DNA of 64,000 bases from NCBI GenBank assembly GCA_963383645.1, contig OY726559.1:116108441-116172440 (forward strand), given 5' to 3'. Made by a program: the position numbers and the translations under genes. Numbering within the stretch: the first letter of the stretch is position 1; the number at the start of each line of letters is the position of its first letter. The DNA is from Muscardinus avellanarius (Eukaryota; Chordata; Mammalia; Rodentia; Gliridae). Below are positions 46,369 through 57,589 of this stretch, in pieces. The notes under the pieces were generated by a model that did not search any database, was not told the DNA's origin, and worked only from the letters and a program-made list of their open reading frames with translations.

Positions 46369-47117
46369 CTACAGGTACAGGGTAAGCCAGTTTCCTCTTT
46401 GGTGGCCTGCTCAATCTTTCAGGCCTTAGTTTCCTTCCCAAATCTCGGTCCAGGGTGATGACGGCAGGGACAAATTCTCTTGCACGGTGTTAGGACCCAC
46501 TAAACTTTGTTTCTTTCGACATAACTCTCTTTGATGTTTATATTTTAGCAGGTCCACTTGTTTACATACTACGGTGCTCTCCCTCCTCGGATGCCAAATT
46601 GCCTAAGTATTAAACTTCTAAAATGGGTAACTGATGCTCCTAATGCAGTAACAGGTGTTTGACCAGACAAATCCATACTCACTCAATGCTGAAAAGAGTG
46701 GTGTGGGGTCTTCTTGGGGGGTTGCTGCTATTAATAACCTGGTCTAATGAAAAACTGCTAAAGGGGCGGTAGACGTTCTCCTCAGGAAAATGCTGCTATT
46801 TAAGTCAGTAGATCTAGTGACTGCCTTGTATCTAAAAGGGCTCCTGCCCAGCCTGGGTTCCGCTCACACAATTTTCTTTTTCTTTAATAGCACCTTGCCT
46901 GTTAGTCTCCTCAAAACAAACCAGTCACCGAGCTCTCCAGGGTAACCTCCAACTCTCGCTGCGACCACACCCACCTGCTCCCTTCCAGCGGCTCAGATTC
47001 CGATTTCTCCCAACCTGGGGCCCTGACTGACTGACTGACGGTGCCCCTTCCCAGCAGGAAGTTGCTAGAAGAACCATACATCGCCCCTCCTCCCCCCCTT
47101 AGTCAAAAAGGTCGGAG

Positions 47118-47398
47118 TGAAAGGTTAGAGCTGCCCCAGCCCCACAAAGGGGCAGGGCGGGAAGCTAGGAGGCGGAGCCCGGTGATTCCAAGGGGACCAC
47201 GCCTCCCGGTCAGGAAGAAGCAAGTTCAGAGTTTGGAGAGGAGCCCTGAGAGACAGACAGAGACGGGCTCTCCCCCACCAGCCCCCGCGGCCATGTGGGG
47301 GCTGGCGGCCACTTTCCCACGAATAAAGGAATCCATAATATCTACTATGGATCTCCGCGTGTCTCTGTGCTACTGGGGGACACGCCAATGATCTTTCA
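47118..47398 (+). repeat. 3' LTR (281 bp)
   Basis: TG...CA ends with an AATAAA polyadenylation signal near 47322. Slightly longer than the 5' copy through small insertions. Confidence 0.82.
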
Positions 47399-47406
47399 AC
47401 AAGGAA

Positions 47407-47600
47407 GCCAGATGTGGTGATGCACACTTGAAACCCCGGTACTTGGGAGGCTGAGACAGGAGGGTGGCTGGTTCAAGGCCAGGCTCAGCTACTTAGCGAG
47501 GCCTTCTGCAACTTAGTGAGAACCTGTTTTAAAGTAACAAATAAAAGGGATAGGTGTCTCGCTTAGAGGAAGAATGCCCCTGGGTTCAATCCCCTGTACC
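47407..47600 (+). repeat. B1-ID SINE
   Basis: AGCCAGATGTGGTGATGCAC to GGTTCAATCCCCTGTACC. Confidence 0.83.
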
Positions 47601-47689
47601 AAATAAGTAAATCAAGTAAAAAATAGAAAATCAGACGTGGTGATTCTTAAAACAAAAGATATAATTTTTAAAATATGCAGACCTATTTT

Positions 47690-47880
47690 TTTTTCTTTGG
47701 TGGTACTGGGGTTCCTGGAAACCCATCTACCTCTGGGCTACACTCCCAGACCTATTTTATATTTTTATTTGGAAGCAGGGTCTCTTAAGCCAGCGCACTT
47801 GGCTTCGAACCTGCGCGATCCTCCTGTCTCCGCCTCCCAAGAGCGGGGATTACAAGCGTGCGCCACCATGCCCAGCTTAT
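47690..47880 (-). repeat. B1-ID SINE, CTTCTACC-type tail
   Basis: GGTACTGGGGTTCCTGGAAA to GTGCGCCACCATGCCCAGCT. Confidence 0.88.
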
Positions 47881-48465
47881 GCAGACCTATTTTTAAGTCT
47901 ATTTTCTGCCAGGAAAATGGTCACTATTCCCCACTGTGGGAGAAATATTTTATTCCTCCGGAATCTTTCTTTTGGCTCACCTGTTCTACCTCATTAACCT
48001 ATTAGAGATTTTTTCATTCTCTGTCCATTCAGGGAAACATTACTTGTGTTGACAGAAATAATAAGTGGGTTAAGCAGCTAGTGAACAATTGAATAGGAAG
48101 GTGGGGTGTTCTGCCATAACAGCAGCTCCAAGGCTGGAGACAAAGGGAAGACTTTGGGGTGCTGGGAGCCTAGAGAGGAGGCCACTGGCTGGTGAGAACC
48201 AGGAGAGGGTAACTTGGGGTGTCTGGAAGGAATCGGAACCGGAACCAACTGCCACTGCCAACTTGGGGGAAAAAATCCTTAATGGATGCCAACAGGCCTC
48301 TCCCTCTGCGGGCTGCTACATCCCTCTAGCGCCCTCTACTGACCTAGAGATGTAGCACAGCGGAGAGAGGAGAATTTAACCTCCCACAGAGAGCCAACTG
48401 CAGGGTACGGGGAGAGGATAATGTTGTAGGCAGGGATGCCAGCATGAGTCCATGCTTCTAAAGTG
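47881..48465. other. Intergenic, no gene recognised
   Basis: Nothing supportable on either strand. Confidence 0.5.
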
Positions 48466-48467
48466 CA

Positions 48468-48671
48468 ACTGGGCGTGGTGGCACTCGCTTGTAATCCCAG
48501 CACTGGGGAGGCTGAGACAGGAGGATCGTGGCTCGCGGACAGCCTCAGCTACTTAGTGAGGCCCTCTGCAACTCAGTGAGACCCAGTTTCAAAATAAAGA
48601 ATAAAAAATAGGGCTGGGGGTGTAGCTTGGAGGTAGAATGCCTCTGAGTTTTATCCCCAGGACCGCAAAAA

Positions 48672-48710
<39 letters not shown>
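48468..48710 (+). repeat. B1-ID SINE with (AAAT)n tail
   Basis: SINE at 48468-48665, then about ten AAAT units. Confidence 0.9.
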
Positions 48711-48722
48711 AATACAACATGG

Positions 48723-48897
48723 ACCAGGCATGGTGGTACACACCTGTAATCCCAGTACTAGTGAGGCTGAGACAAGAGGATCACAGGTTTGTGGCCAGCC
48801 TCAGCAACCTATTGAGACCCTGTTTTAAAAATGAACAAACAAACAAAAAAGGCTGGGGATGTGGCTCAGAGGTACTATGCTCCCGGGCTCAATCCCC

Positions 48898-48949
<52 letters not shown>
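48723..48949 (+). repeat. B1-ID SINE with (CA)n tail
   Basis: SINE at 48723-48901 followed by about 24 CA units. Confidence 0.9.
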
Positions 48950-48950
<1 letters not shown>

Positions 48951-49034
48951 GCAACGTGAAGTCAGAAAATGAAAAGTAACCTCTGTGACTCTATTTAAAG
49001 TTTTAAATTCCTGAATAATGGAAGTGGGGAGATT

Positions 49035-49180
49035 TTATTTTTTATTCTTTATTTTGAAACCGGGTCTCACTGAGTTGCAAAGGGCCTTGCTAAGTAGCTG
49101 AGGCTGTCCGTGAACCACGATCCTCTGGTCTCAGCCTCCCGAATGCTGGGATTACAAGCATGCACCACCACACCCGACTC
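49035..49180 (-). repeat. B1 head, ID part missing
   Basis: TTTTGAAACCGGGTCTCACTG to CACCACCACACCCGACT. Confidence 0.83.
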
Positions 49181-49333
49181 CAGGACTTCTTTTTATTATA
49201 CAATATGGGGAAAGATCCCCAGAAATATAATGACACGGAATACCATGTACTTACCAGAGCTCTTTGGAGGAGAGAGTTTATGTAAGGAAAGAAACAGGAA
49301 GAGGTAGAAATAAGTAAGAAAGAAAAAATTGAG

Positions 49334-49575
49334 CCAGGAGTGGTGGCGCACGCTTGTAATCCCCGCGTTTGGGAGGCTGAGACAGGAGGATCGCGCAGGT
49401 TCAAAGCCAGCCTCAGCTACTTAGTGAGGCTCTCAGCAACTTAGTGAGACCCTGTTTCCAAATAAAGTATAAAATAGGCCTGGGAGTGTAGCCCAGAGGT
49501 AGAAAGCCCCTCGGTTCCACCCCCAGTACCACAAAAAAAGAAAGAAGAAAGGAAGAAAGGAAGGAAGGAAGGAAG
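49334..49575 (+). repeat. B1-ID SINE with (GGAA)n tail
   Basis: GCCAGGAGTGGTGGCGCACG to CCCCCAGTACCAC, then AAAGAAAGGAAGG repeats. Confidence 0.9.
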
Positions 49576-49579
49576 AAAA

Positions 49580-50410
49580 ATTGATAACTGTGTAAAAAAA
49601 TCATATAAGTAATTTGAGTCTCTAAAGGTGGGGGCTTTTTTCCGATTAATGAATGACAACTTTTTTTTAACATATAAAGGCTGATGTAAAACCACTTAAA
49701 GTCCTTGACCTGTTGATTCCTTTGTCACTGATGCATCTTGGTCGAAACTCACTTCCTGGAAGGAAACCTACATCATCGATTCCTAAGCTGGCATCACCAT
49801 GTGATAAGCCGTCCCTAAGGCTCACTGAGCTAACCAGGATGCGAGTTTCCTTTGCCGCAGGGCCTGAGCTTCAGAACCACTAGGAATGATCCTCACGTGC
49901 TCCCCACCTGGAGGTGTCCTGGTGCTCCTGGAGAAGGGACGGGTTGGTGAGTCAGCCTTCTGTCAATACGGTGCCCGTGCACCTGCCCATTCTAGCTCTC
50001 ATCACAGAAAGGATGGGCTGCAAGGCCAAAAATAAGTAAATAAATAATGTCTCTGAAGAAAGTTGAAGGGTGCTTGGCAATATAAGAACAATATCCTTTC
50101 TGACCTAGATCTGTGGCTGAGCTGGAGCAGAGTCTTAGGGACCCCATTCTACAGAGTCTTACATGCATCCATGCCCCTCCCTGCCTTTTGCCAGCTCTCT
50201 GTCTGGAACCCCCACTTCCCCATCCACAATTATGCAGAATTCTTAAAAAAAAAAACTCATGGTGTTTCAATTATTCAGAATAGATAAACAGAGGGAAAAA
50301 GAAGAAACTCATATTCTCTTATAATATGTTTGTGCCAGAGAACAAGTACCTGACCCTACAGGCCTTCATTTATGCTGATCAAAATAACGTGTGACTTAAA
50401 ATGTCAACAT
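49580..50410. other. Intergenic, no gene recognised
   Basis: No coding, RNA or repeat signature I can name. Confidence 0.5.
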
Positions 50411-50413
50411 ACT

Positions 50414-50753
50414 TGCCAGGCGTGGTGGTGCACACTTGTAATCCAGCATCTGGGAGGCTGAGACTGGAGGATCGCGGTTCAAGGACAGCCTCAGCTACTT
50501 AGTGAAGCCCTTCGCAACTTAGTGAGACCCTGTTTCAAAATAAAGAATGAGCCGGGTGTGGTGGTGCACGCTTGTAATCCCTGCGCTTGGGAGGCAGAGA
50601 CAGGAGGATCACACGTGTTCGAAGCCAGCCTCAGCTGTTTAGTGAGGCTCTCAGCAACTTAGTGAGACCCTGTTTCCAAATAAAATATAAAATAGGTCTG
50701 GGAGTATAGCCCGGAGGTAGAAAGCCTCTGGGTTCCACCTCCAGTACCACCAA

Positions 50754-50796
<43 letters not shown>

Positions 50797-50873
50797 AAGA
50801 AAGAATAAAAAATAGGACAGGGGGTGTAACTCGGAGGTCAAATGCCTCTGGGTTCCATCTCCAGACCTGCAAA
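50414..50873 (+). repeat. Nested B1-ID SINEs with (AAAT)n
   Basis: The outer head (50414-50546) and outer ID tail (about 50798-50873) flank an inner complete SINE (50547-50750) and its (AAAT)n tail (50753-50797). Confidence 0.87.
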
Positions 50874-50879
50874 AAAAAA

Positions 50880-51960
50880 AAAAAATGTCAACATACTTTA
50901 CATTCATGATTATTAGACACTTAATACCATCTTAAACTATGTTTACTTCCTTTGGAAACACATACTATAGTGAAGATTATCTTATACTTCCTTGTTTTCA
51001 TTTTTAATATTAAAATTCTTATCAACCATTCCTTGTGTTATTATAAAAAATCTTGGCATTAACAATGATTATTTTAAAATTCCTAATGCTAGTTCTTCTT
51101 TGGACTCCACAGTACATCACACGATCTTATTAAAGATGAATTAAGTGAGTATTTTGTCATGACATTATGAGTAAAATTTTAGGTGGAAGGTAATATGCAG
51201 TTTACATGAATTCGCCATATGCTTGTCATGCGCCATCCATCATGGTGGTTGGGCAAGGAAACCCAATACGACTCCATCAGCCTCCCCACTAGCAGCAAAA
51301 TCAACAACACCCACATCAGTTAGCAACATCGTACTTAGGATTGGGTCCAGTTCACACCTCCAACAGGCACACGCAGATGCTCTATTTAAGCCCACTAATT
51401 GGGGTTTCTCTTCGCCCCACAGATGAGGCTCACTGGTCTCATGGTCTACTCTTCCACCAAGCCCAACCTTCGCCCTCCTCCTCATCCAGTGCCGCATGCC
51501 CTGAAGCTCTCCGGAGCCCAGGCACAATGAGGTTCTTCTGTGAGTGGTCTGCCTCTGCAGCCACGGCCAGGCCATCCACCCACCCGCCCCTCACACAGAC
51601 ATATATCCTTCCCAAGGACTGGTAAACTCAGTTCAACCAACACCCAAAGACGGGAACCCATTATAGAACACCCCACGGAGGGGCTGCAGCAAGCCCACAG
51701 GCAGAGTCCCCAAGCCTGCCTTTGTCTGCACCTGCACTACCGTGTAAACTCCTAGGGCCAGACCTAAGAGTTGAGTTCCCCATCCATCCATCCATCCATC
51801 CATCCATCCATCCATCCATCTGTACCCTGAGTTCCGGGTGTGTGAGCCGAATTAACCCATAAAGGTTGAAAGGCAGCCAGGTGACTGGACGGGGTGTAGA
51901 GATTTCCTGCTTCCTTTCTGTCATTCCTCAAAATACCTATAGGAGAATGCAGAAAGCCTG
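50880..51960. other. Upstream flank of the first LCE3-type gene
   Basis: Holds an (ATCC)n tract at 51781-51821. A short open frame after GATGAGGCTCACTGG near 51420 follows a CTATTTAAG box and an AG acceptor-like site, but it is only about 35 codons and matches nothing. Confidence 0.4.
51781..51821 (+). repeat. (ATCC)n microsatellite
   Basis: About ten tetranucleotide units, 270 bp upstream of the LCE3-type TATA box. Confidence 0.95.
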
Positions 51961-52045
51961 GCCTTGTGCACTTGCTGCTGCCGCCCTCCCCTGAGGGTGG
52001 GAAGGAGGACGCATTCTTGGGCTGTGCATCATAAAACCCAGCTCG

Positions 52046-52120
52046 GGATAAAAGGGCCGAGGTCCTGGGCTCCGCGGTCCACATCCTCTCAGGAAGAGCC
52101 TCGTGCCTCCACCGAACCAG
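52046..52120 (+). promoter_or_regulatory. TATA box and exon 1 of the first LCE3-type gene
   Basis: GGGATAAAAGGG (about 52046-52056) is the TATA-like element. Non-coding exon 1 (about 52080-52120) ends CCGAACCAG before donor GTGAGTG at 52121. A second possible box, CATAAAAC, lies at about 52029-52036. The intron is only 421 bp, the shortest of the LCE genes here, and carries no SINE. Confidence 0.72.
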
Positions 52121-52561
52121 GTGAGTGTCCAGCCGCGGAGAGGCCCGGCCTGGAAGGGGTGAGCAGGCGTGTCTGTGCTTGGGAGCGGGAAGTAGGGAGA
52201 GGCCTGTGGTGGGCAGCAGGGCCGGGGTGCAGAGGACCACATCCGGACGAAGAAGAGGCCATGAGCCACGGGAAGGGTTCGATGGAGCCCCGGACTCCAT
52301 CTCCCTTCCTCTCTCGAGTCCCCGGAGATGGTCTTGCTGCCTCTCCCACGGGGCTCACTGTTAAACCCTCCCTGTGTCCAGAGAGATGCAGTCTTTGAAG
52401 AGGTCGCTGGGGCAGCGTGTGTTTTGTGTGCAGAATGCCTGCAGGGGGCGCTGCTCCCATCAGCTCTCCCGGGGCCAGGAAGGCTTGGAGTCCCAGAACC
52501 TCCGCCATGACATGCGCTTTCTTTGGGTTTGGTCCATCCAGGCTTGCCGCCTCCCGCCGAG

Positions 52562-52861
52562 ATGTCCTGCCAGCAGAACCAGCAGCAGTGCCAGCCCCCT
52601 CCCAAGTGCCCCTCGCCCAAGTGCCCCCCGAAGACCCCAGCCCAGTGTCTGCCCAAAGCCTCGTCGGGCTGTGCGCTCAGCTCCGGGGGCTGCGGCGGGG
52701 GCCTGGGCTCCGGGGCCTGCGGCGGGGGCCTGGGCTCCGAGGGCGGCTGCTGCCTGAGCTCCCATGGCCGCCGCAGGTCCCACCGCTGCAGGCGCCAGAG
52801 CTCCGAGGCCTGCGACAAGGGCAGTGGCCAGCAGTTTGGGGGCTCGGGGGGCTGCTGCTGA
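52562..52861 (+). CDS. Late cornified envelope protein, LCE3-type (99 aa), coding exon
   Basis: LCE3 proteins are cornified-envelope precursors, typically induced on barrier disruption. [20 protein letters not shown] and [17 protein letters not shown] are LCE3 hallmarks. A glycine-cysteine section follows, with an in-frame 9-residue duplication (GGGLGSGAC then GGGLGSE) that the neighbour at 55956 lacks. The basic patch [17 protein letters not shown] and [19 protein letters not shown] complete it. Exon 2 starts at 52542 after CATCCAG; the upstream in-frame ATG at 52523 is in the intron. The long antisense frame 51937-52932 is a shadow. Confidence 0.94.
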   Translation: MSCQQNQQQCQPPPKCPSPKCPPKTPAQCLPKASSGCALSSGGCGGGLGSGACGGGLGSEGGCCLSSHGRRRSHRCRRQSSEACDKGSGQQFGGSGGCC

Positions 52862-53072
52862 CCATGATTCCAATGTCTAGACACTCCCAAGGGCCAAGAG
52901 CAAGGCCAACCTGTGCATCCTTTCCTGGACATCCCGTTCTCTTTCGTGGACTGAGCAGCTGAAATATTCTCGGGGAGAGCTCTGTTCCCTGCAGGAGGTC
53001 TGCCCAGGTCTTCTCCAGCAGTCCCCAGCCCTTCCCTCCCAGCGATGATCCCACTGTCTGAACTTGTGGGAG

Positions 53073-53078
53073 AATAAA
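53073..53078 (+). terminator. Polyadenylation signal of the first LCE3-type gene
   Basis: AATAAA, 212 bp after the stop codon. Confidence 0.8.
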
Positions 53079-53329
53079 GCTATTCAACACCACCTGTATC
53101 TCGCTTTTCTTTTGATTCTGCTCCGTCCAAGGCTGACCTGGGGGTCTCTTCTCCCTGAGCAATCAGGGGTCCAGCCTGCCAGCCCCAGGAAGGATCCTGA
53201 TCTACAGTGAACATGCTCTTCACGTAGGAAGGCCCGGTGGGGACTTTAAGGGCAGAAAGATGGAGGGAAGGGGCAGGGGGGTGTTGAGAGCTTGCTGAAG
53301 ATAACTCTTAGAAGAAGAGTTGTGTTTTT

Positions 53330-53535
53330 TTTTTTTCGGTACCAGGCATGGAACCCAGGGGCATTCGACCTCCAAGCTACACCCCGTGCCCTATTTTTTA
53401 TTCTTCATTTTGAAAGAGGGTCTCACTGAGTTGCAGAGGACCTCACTAAGTAGCTGAGGCTGGCCACGAACTGCAATCCTCCTGTCTCAGCCTCCCAAAT
53501 GCTGGGATTACAAGCGTGCACCACCATGCCCGGCT
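53330..53535 (-). repeat. B1-ID SINE
   Basis: T-run, GGTACCAGGCATGGAACCC to CACCACCATGCCCGGCT. Confidence 0.88.
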
Positions 53536-53539
53536 ACTA

Positions 53540-54260
53540 TGTTTTTGTTTTTTTGTTCCAAATACTGGGATCATAGGGGAGCCCACTGCACTCAGAGTTA
53601 ACATACAAACCAGAGAAAAAGGGAGAAAGGAAGGGTAAGCTTCCTTCTGAAAACATCCAGCCTGGAATTCACCTGCTCTGTCGCACTCCGCCATAAACAG
53701 CGATGGGTCCCTCCGGCTCTGCCTCGGGCATGGAAACCGTGTGCATTTCAGAGGAATTGGGAACGAGCCCCATCAGTCACAGGCTAGCGGCTCCCGGGCA
53801 GCTGGGGCCTGGTCCCAGCACTATTAACTCAAAAGCTGAGAGAAAGACCTCACCCCTCTGGGCCTCGACCTCCTCATCCCAAACTGAGGACCTTCACGGT
53901 CCCCCCGGAGCCGGTTTATGTCAGTTCTGGGAAGCAGGCTGAGTGCTGTTCAGACGTTAGCATGTAGCATTTGTTGTTTGATACCAAAACGGGAGAGCCA
54001 GGCTAAGGGTTCAGAAGCGCTAAGTGAAATTTGAGCTTTAACCACACGGCACAGTCAGGATTCCTGCCCTTGATAAGTCCAGTCTGGGCAAGGAAAGAAA
54101 GAATCAGGTCAATGAATAAAGTTCAGAGCTGAGAAGCCCGGCCTGGGTTCTGCTGAGTGGATTCTGATCTGGGGACCAAAATGAAGCCACTTTCACACGA
54201 TCAAACATACAAGACAATTTAATAAAAGAAAATAATCCCAGCTCAACAGGTGACATAAAT
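53540..54260. other. Intergenic between the convergent LCE3-type genes
   Basis: No gene recognised. Confidence 0.45.
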
Positions 54261-54264
54261 ATTG

Positions 54265-54666
54265 GTACAGGGAATTGAACCCAGAGGCATTCTACCTCCA
54301 AACTACACCCCCAGCCTTTTCTATTTGGTTTTATTTATTTTATTTATTTTTATTTTTTTTTTTTTTGGTGGTACTGGGGTTCCTGGAAACCCTTCTACCT
54401 CTGGGCTGCACTCCCAGACCTACTTTTTATATTTTTATTTGGAAACAGGGTCTCTTAACCCAGCGCGGCTGGCTTCGAACCTGCACGATCCTATCTCCGC
54501 CTCCCAAGCACGGGGATTACAAGCATGCACCACCACGCCTGGCTTATTTTGTTTTATTTTGATACAAGTTTTTGCCAAGTTGCTGAGGCTAGCCTCCAAT
54601 CTGCGATCCTCTCATCTCAGACTCTCGACTACTAGGATTGCAGGTATGCACCACTATGCCTGGCTG
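54265..54666 (-). repeat. Three SINE pieces
   Basis: An ID-only piece (54265-54320), a complete CTTCTACC-type SINE (54350-54545) and a diverged head (54546-54666). Confidence 0.83.
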
Positions 54667-55770
54667 TGAAATCAGTAATACCAAAGCAGCATGCGCCAGG
54701 GGGATTTTCCTGCACCCGAGGTGGTGTTAGCAAAATTATTTAAAAGCATAGAGTAATACAAAATTAAGAAGAGAAAATTACATAGAGAACCACACTGGAG
54801 GGGAGTGGAGGGGACACTCGCCCCCATGGATAGCTGGTCACTAGGACAGTCCCATCAGGAACCAGGCATGGCCCTGCCACTAAACATGGTTCCTGACACA
54901 TGAGGACCCAGTGGCCAAGGGAAATGGTTCTCTCAACTTGATTAGGTGCATGGAGCCGTCCTGGGAGTTCGTTTTCCAGTCGTTTGTTCTGTAGGTCCTG
55001 GGGATCCAGCTCTGAGGGCACACAGTTCTGAGTCGCTGGAGCAGACCTCCATCCAGGTGTTTACTTTCCAGGCTGGTACCTACATGTCCTGCCCTGTCTT
55101 CATTGGAGATCTCCTCTCCCCTGTGTGGCGGGCCCCACTGCAGGGGGATAACCCCAGCCTGGGCAATATGTTAAGGCAGGGAAGAAGGATTCTGTGCGAT
55201 AAGAGAAGTACGCAGGGATTATGGGATGTGCAGCAGAACCAACAGCTTTAGACGGAAAAGGTAGTCACAAATAGGAGAAAACCAGTGGGCGTCCTGCTGC
55301 GCACCCCAATACTTGTGGCGTGGAACAATAAGCCACCTTAATAATCTCCCGATTTGGGGGATCAGAAATTCAGGAAAGGTTTTGCAGGTGGTTCTTGTTC
55401 CACACACGTGTAGTCAGATGTCCACCTGCAGGCTTGACTGGGATGGACATTCGGGAGAGTTCATCAGATGCCTGGCCATCCGTGCTGGATTCCATGGGTG
55501 TCTCTTTCAGGGTGTTCACTGGAGGACCTACGTCCAGCTCCCTGGCAAGACTGGCACAGGGTAGCCAGAGTTCTTCCATAGCACCGGGCTTCCCTCAGAG
55601 GAAACATCCCAAGAGGACCAGGTGGCATCTGCCCGGTGTTTTGTCCTTACACACAAACCTGCCTTGTGAGATGAGCAAAGGAGGTAGAGCCTGCCCGGTG
55701 TCTGTTCCTGAGACAGGATCTGCCCTGGATGCCTGAACAAAGACACAGAGAGACGTGTTCCATGAGAAGT
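54667..55770. other. Intergenic between the convergent LCE3-type genes
   Basis: Several 60-115-codon frames on both strands, none with a recognisable domain; mixed composition. Confidence 0.45.
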
Positions 55771-55775
55771 AAAGC

Positions 55776-55781
55776 TTTATT
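55776..55781 (-). terminator. Polyadenylation signal of the second LCE3-type gene
   Basis: AATAAA on the minus strand, about 175 bp beyond the stop. Confidence 0.8.
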
Positions 55782-55955
55782 TCTTGCAGGAACGTGAAGG
55801 AGGAGGGAACACTCCAACAGGGTAAGGGGGTGGTGGTGGTGACCCTGAGCTTGTCAAGAAGCTTCTCAGCAGGAAAAGAGGGACAGGAAGACGCCCATTC
55901 CAGTCCTTCAGAGGTGTCCTTCCTTAAAGCGGTTTATTTAGTCTCATGGGTCAGG

Positions 55956-56228
55956 TCAGCAGCAGCCCCCCGAGCCCCCTGACTGCTGGCCACTGCCCTT
56001 GTCGCAGGCCTCGGAGCTCTGGCGCCTGCAGCGGTGGGACCTGCGGCGGCCATGGGAGCTCAGGCAGCAGCCGCCCTCGGAGCCCAGGCCCCCGCCGCAG
56101 CCCCCGGAGCTGAGCGCACAGCCAGAGGATGCTTTGGGCAGACACTGGGCTGGGCTCTTCGGGGGGCACTTGGGCGAGGGGCACTTGGGAGGAGGCTGAC
56201 ACTGCTGCTGGTTCTGCTGGCAGGACAT
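55956..56228 (-). CDS. Late cornified envelope protein, LCE3-type (90 aa), coding exon
   Basis: Same architecture as the gene at 52562-52861. It reads [17 protein letters not shown], a single [12 protein letters not shown] unit, the basic patch [12 protein letters not shown] and [16 protein letters not shown]. Apart from the missing 9 residues, protein differences from that gene are only T/S at residue 25 and F/S in the QQ-GG tail. Nucleotide differences cluster in the first 40% of the exon. Exon 2 begins at 56246 after TTTGTCCAG; the in-frame ATG at 56276 is intronic. It is convergent with the first LCE3-type gene, with poly(A) signals 2.7 kb apart. Confidence 0.94.
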   Translation of the reverse strand: MSCQQNQQQCQPPPKCPSPKCPPKSPAQCLPKASSGCALSSGGCGGGLGSEGGCCLSSHGRRRSHRCRRQSSEACDKGSGQQSGGSGGCC

Positions 56229-56598
56229 CTTGGTGGGAGTCAAGTCCTGGACAAAATCAGAGACACATTTAAGCACAGAAACTCCGGGCCCATCTCTCCA
56301 TATCTACTGTGTCGAACATTTAACACCCTTTCTCCCTGTGGCCAGGCTGTGCTCGAAGTCGTGGGAGATGCAGGAGTCTGGAGGAGACACCTGTGTCTGG
56401 ATCAGGCATCCCCAGATGTCAGAAGGATCCATGAGCATCCCAACAACAGGCTCAGAGCCAGAACAGAAAGAACCTGAGGTCCCTGGCTCCAGCCACAGAG
56501 GCCCTCCCTCACTGACCCCACCCAGGACCCCCACTATGAGCTCCTTTCCAGATCTGGGCTCCTCTTTCCCGCACAATCCCAGCTTCTGGGACACTCAC

Positions 56599-56675
56599 CG
56601 GGTGCAGAGGAGACAGGAGAAGGCTGTGGATGCAGAGGCTGTGGATGAGGAGGCCAGGGCAGGAGCCCTTTTATC
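56599..56675 (-). promoter_or_regulatory. TATA box and exon 1 of the second LCE3-type gene
   Basis: GATAAAAGG at 56675-56667. Non-coding exon 1 (about 56645 down to 56599) ends CTCTGCACCCG before donor GTGAGTG (GT 56598-56597). The exon and TATA region match those of the third gene (62385-62457) more closely than those of the first. Confidence 0.72.
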
Positions 56676-56679
56676 CTGC

Positions 56680-57330
56680 GCAGAGTTGATGAGACATGCT
56701 TTGAGCATGCTGCTGCTTTCACAACCAGGAGATGACGGCGCCGGGTACTTACCTGCCTCCCGTGTCTTCCTGGGCTCAGGTTGAAAGGCCTCAGAGGTGG
56801 AACCAGGATGTCCCTGCAGCCACACGGAATCACTTCCCCTTCTGGTCCCCCCAGCACACTGCCCAGCCTCTGCCCATTGATCATGGGCTCCCACCTGTTA
56901 CTGCATGCAACAGTAACACTGAAGATATTCCTAGCTTGTCTCTTCCCTGACTGCCTAGCAACCTTGCTGGACCATCACTTGGAAAAAATCTACATCCTAG
57001 GAGACAAATGCTATCCAGCAGTGTGGAGAAGCACTATCAGTGCACTTCAGTCCCCAGATGTTGCAAGTCAGTCTTCCAGTGCGCAGCTGGCTCTAAAGAA
57101 GGATGGAGCCCCTTTGGGTGTTCTCTGAGAGTGTCAGCTAGATGTGCCCATTGGACCCAAGGAAGATGAACCATGGGGGAAGGGAGCAGAAAGCTCCTAA
57201 GAGACCCTCGTCACCCCCTCCCTGCCCCATGAATAGCATGTGGGCCATCAAGGAGTCAGCAAGCAGAAGGGAGTTATAATTCTGGAGGTGGTAGACTTAG
57301 AACTGCTCTTATTAAAACTGATCTTATTAC
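56680..57330. other. Upstream flank of the second LCE3-type gene
   Basis: No gene recognised; may include regulatory sequence. Confidence 0.4.
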
Positions 57331-57331
57331 A

Positions 57332-57530
57332 GCCAAGTGTGGTGGCGCACGCTTGTAATCCCCGCACTTGGGAGGCTGAGGCAGGAGGATCCCACGGGTT
57401 CGAAGCCAGCCTCAGCTACTTAGTGAGACTTTCAGCAACTTAGTGAGACCCTGTTTCCAAATAAAATATAAAATAGGTCTGGGAGTATAGCCTGGAGGTA
57501 AAAAAGCCCCTGGGGTCCACCCCCAGTATG

Positions 57531-57584
<54 letters not shown>
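57332..57584 (+). repeat. B1-ID SINE with (TA)n tail
   Basis: AGCCAAGTGTGGTGGCGCAC to CCCCCAGTATGAC, then about 25 TA units. Confidence 0.9.
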
Positions 57585-57588
<4 letters not shown>

Positions 57589-57589
57589 C

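Larger units (their letters stand above)
44675..47398 (+). mobile_element. LTR retrotransposon with gag-like start, otherwise deleted
   Basis: LTRs at 44675-44944 and 47118-47398 both run from TGAAAGGTTAGAGCTGCCCC to AATGATCTTTCA. They are about 90% identical by eye, indicating an older insertion. A primer-binding-like TGGTGTCGAACCCG lies 3 nt after the 5' LTR and resembles the phenylalanine-tRNA type. The 2.2-kb interior has a GC-rich leader, a matrix-like gag start and no protease, pol or env. Clear target duplications were not seen. Confidence 0.82.

Noticed and set aside
48903..48949. Regular short repeats as a CRISPR-like array
   Set aside because: Simple dinucleotide or tetranucleotide repeats in a mammalian genome; no spacers.
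51420..51530. Short open frame starting GATGAGGCTCACTGG after a CTATTTAAG box
   Set aside because: About 35 codons, no LCE or other epidermal signature; likely chance.
51937..52932. 331-codon minus-strand frame
   Set aside because: Covers the LCE3-type gene, its intron and promoter in antisense; no domain and no conserved start.
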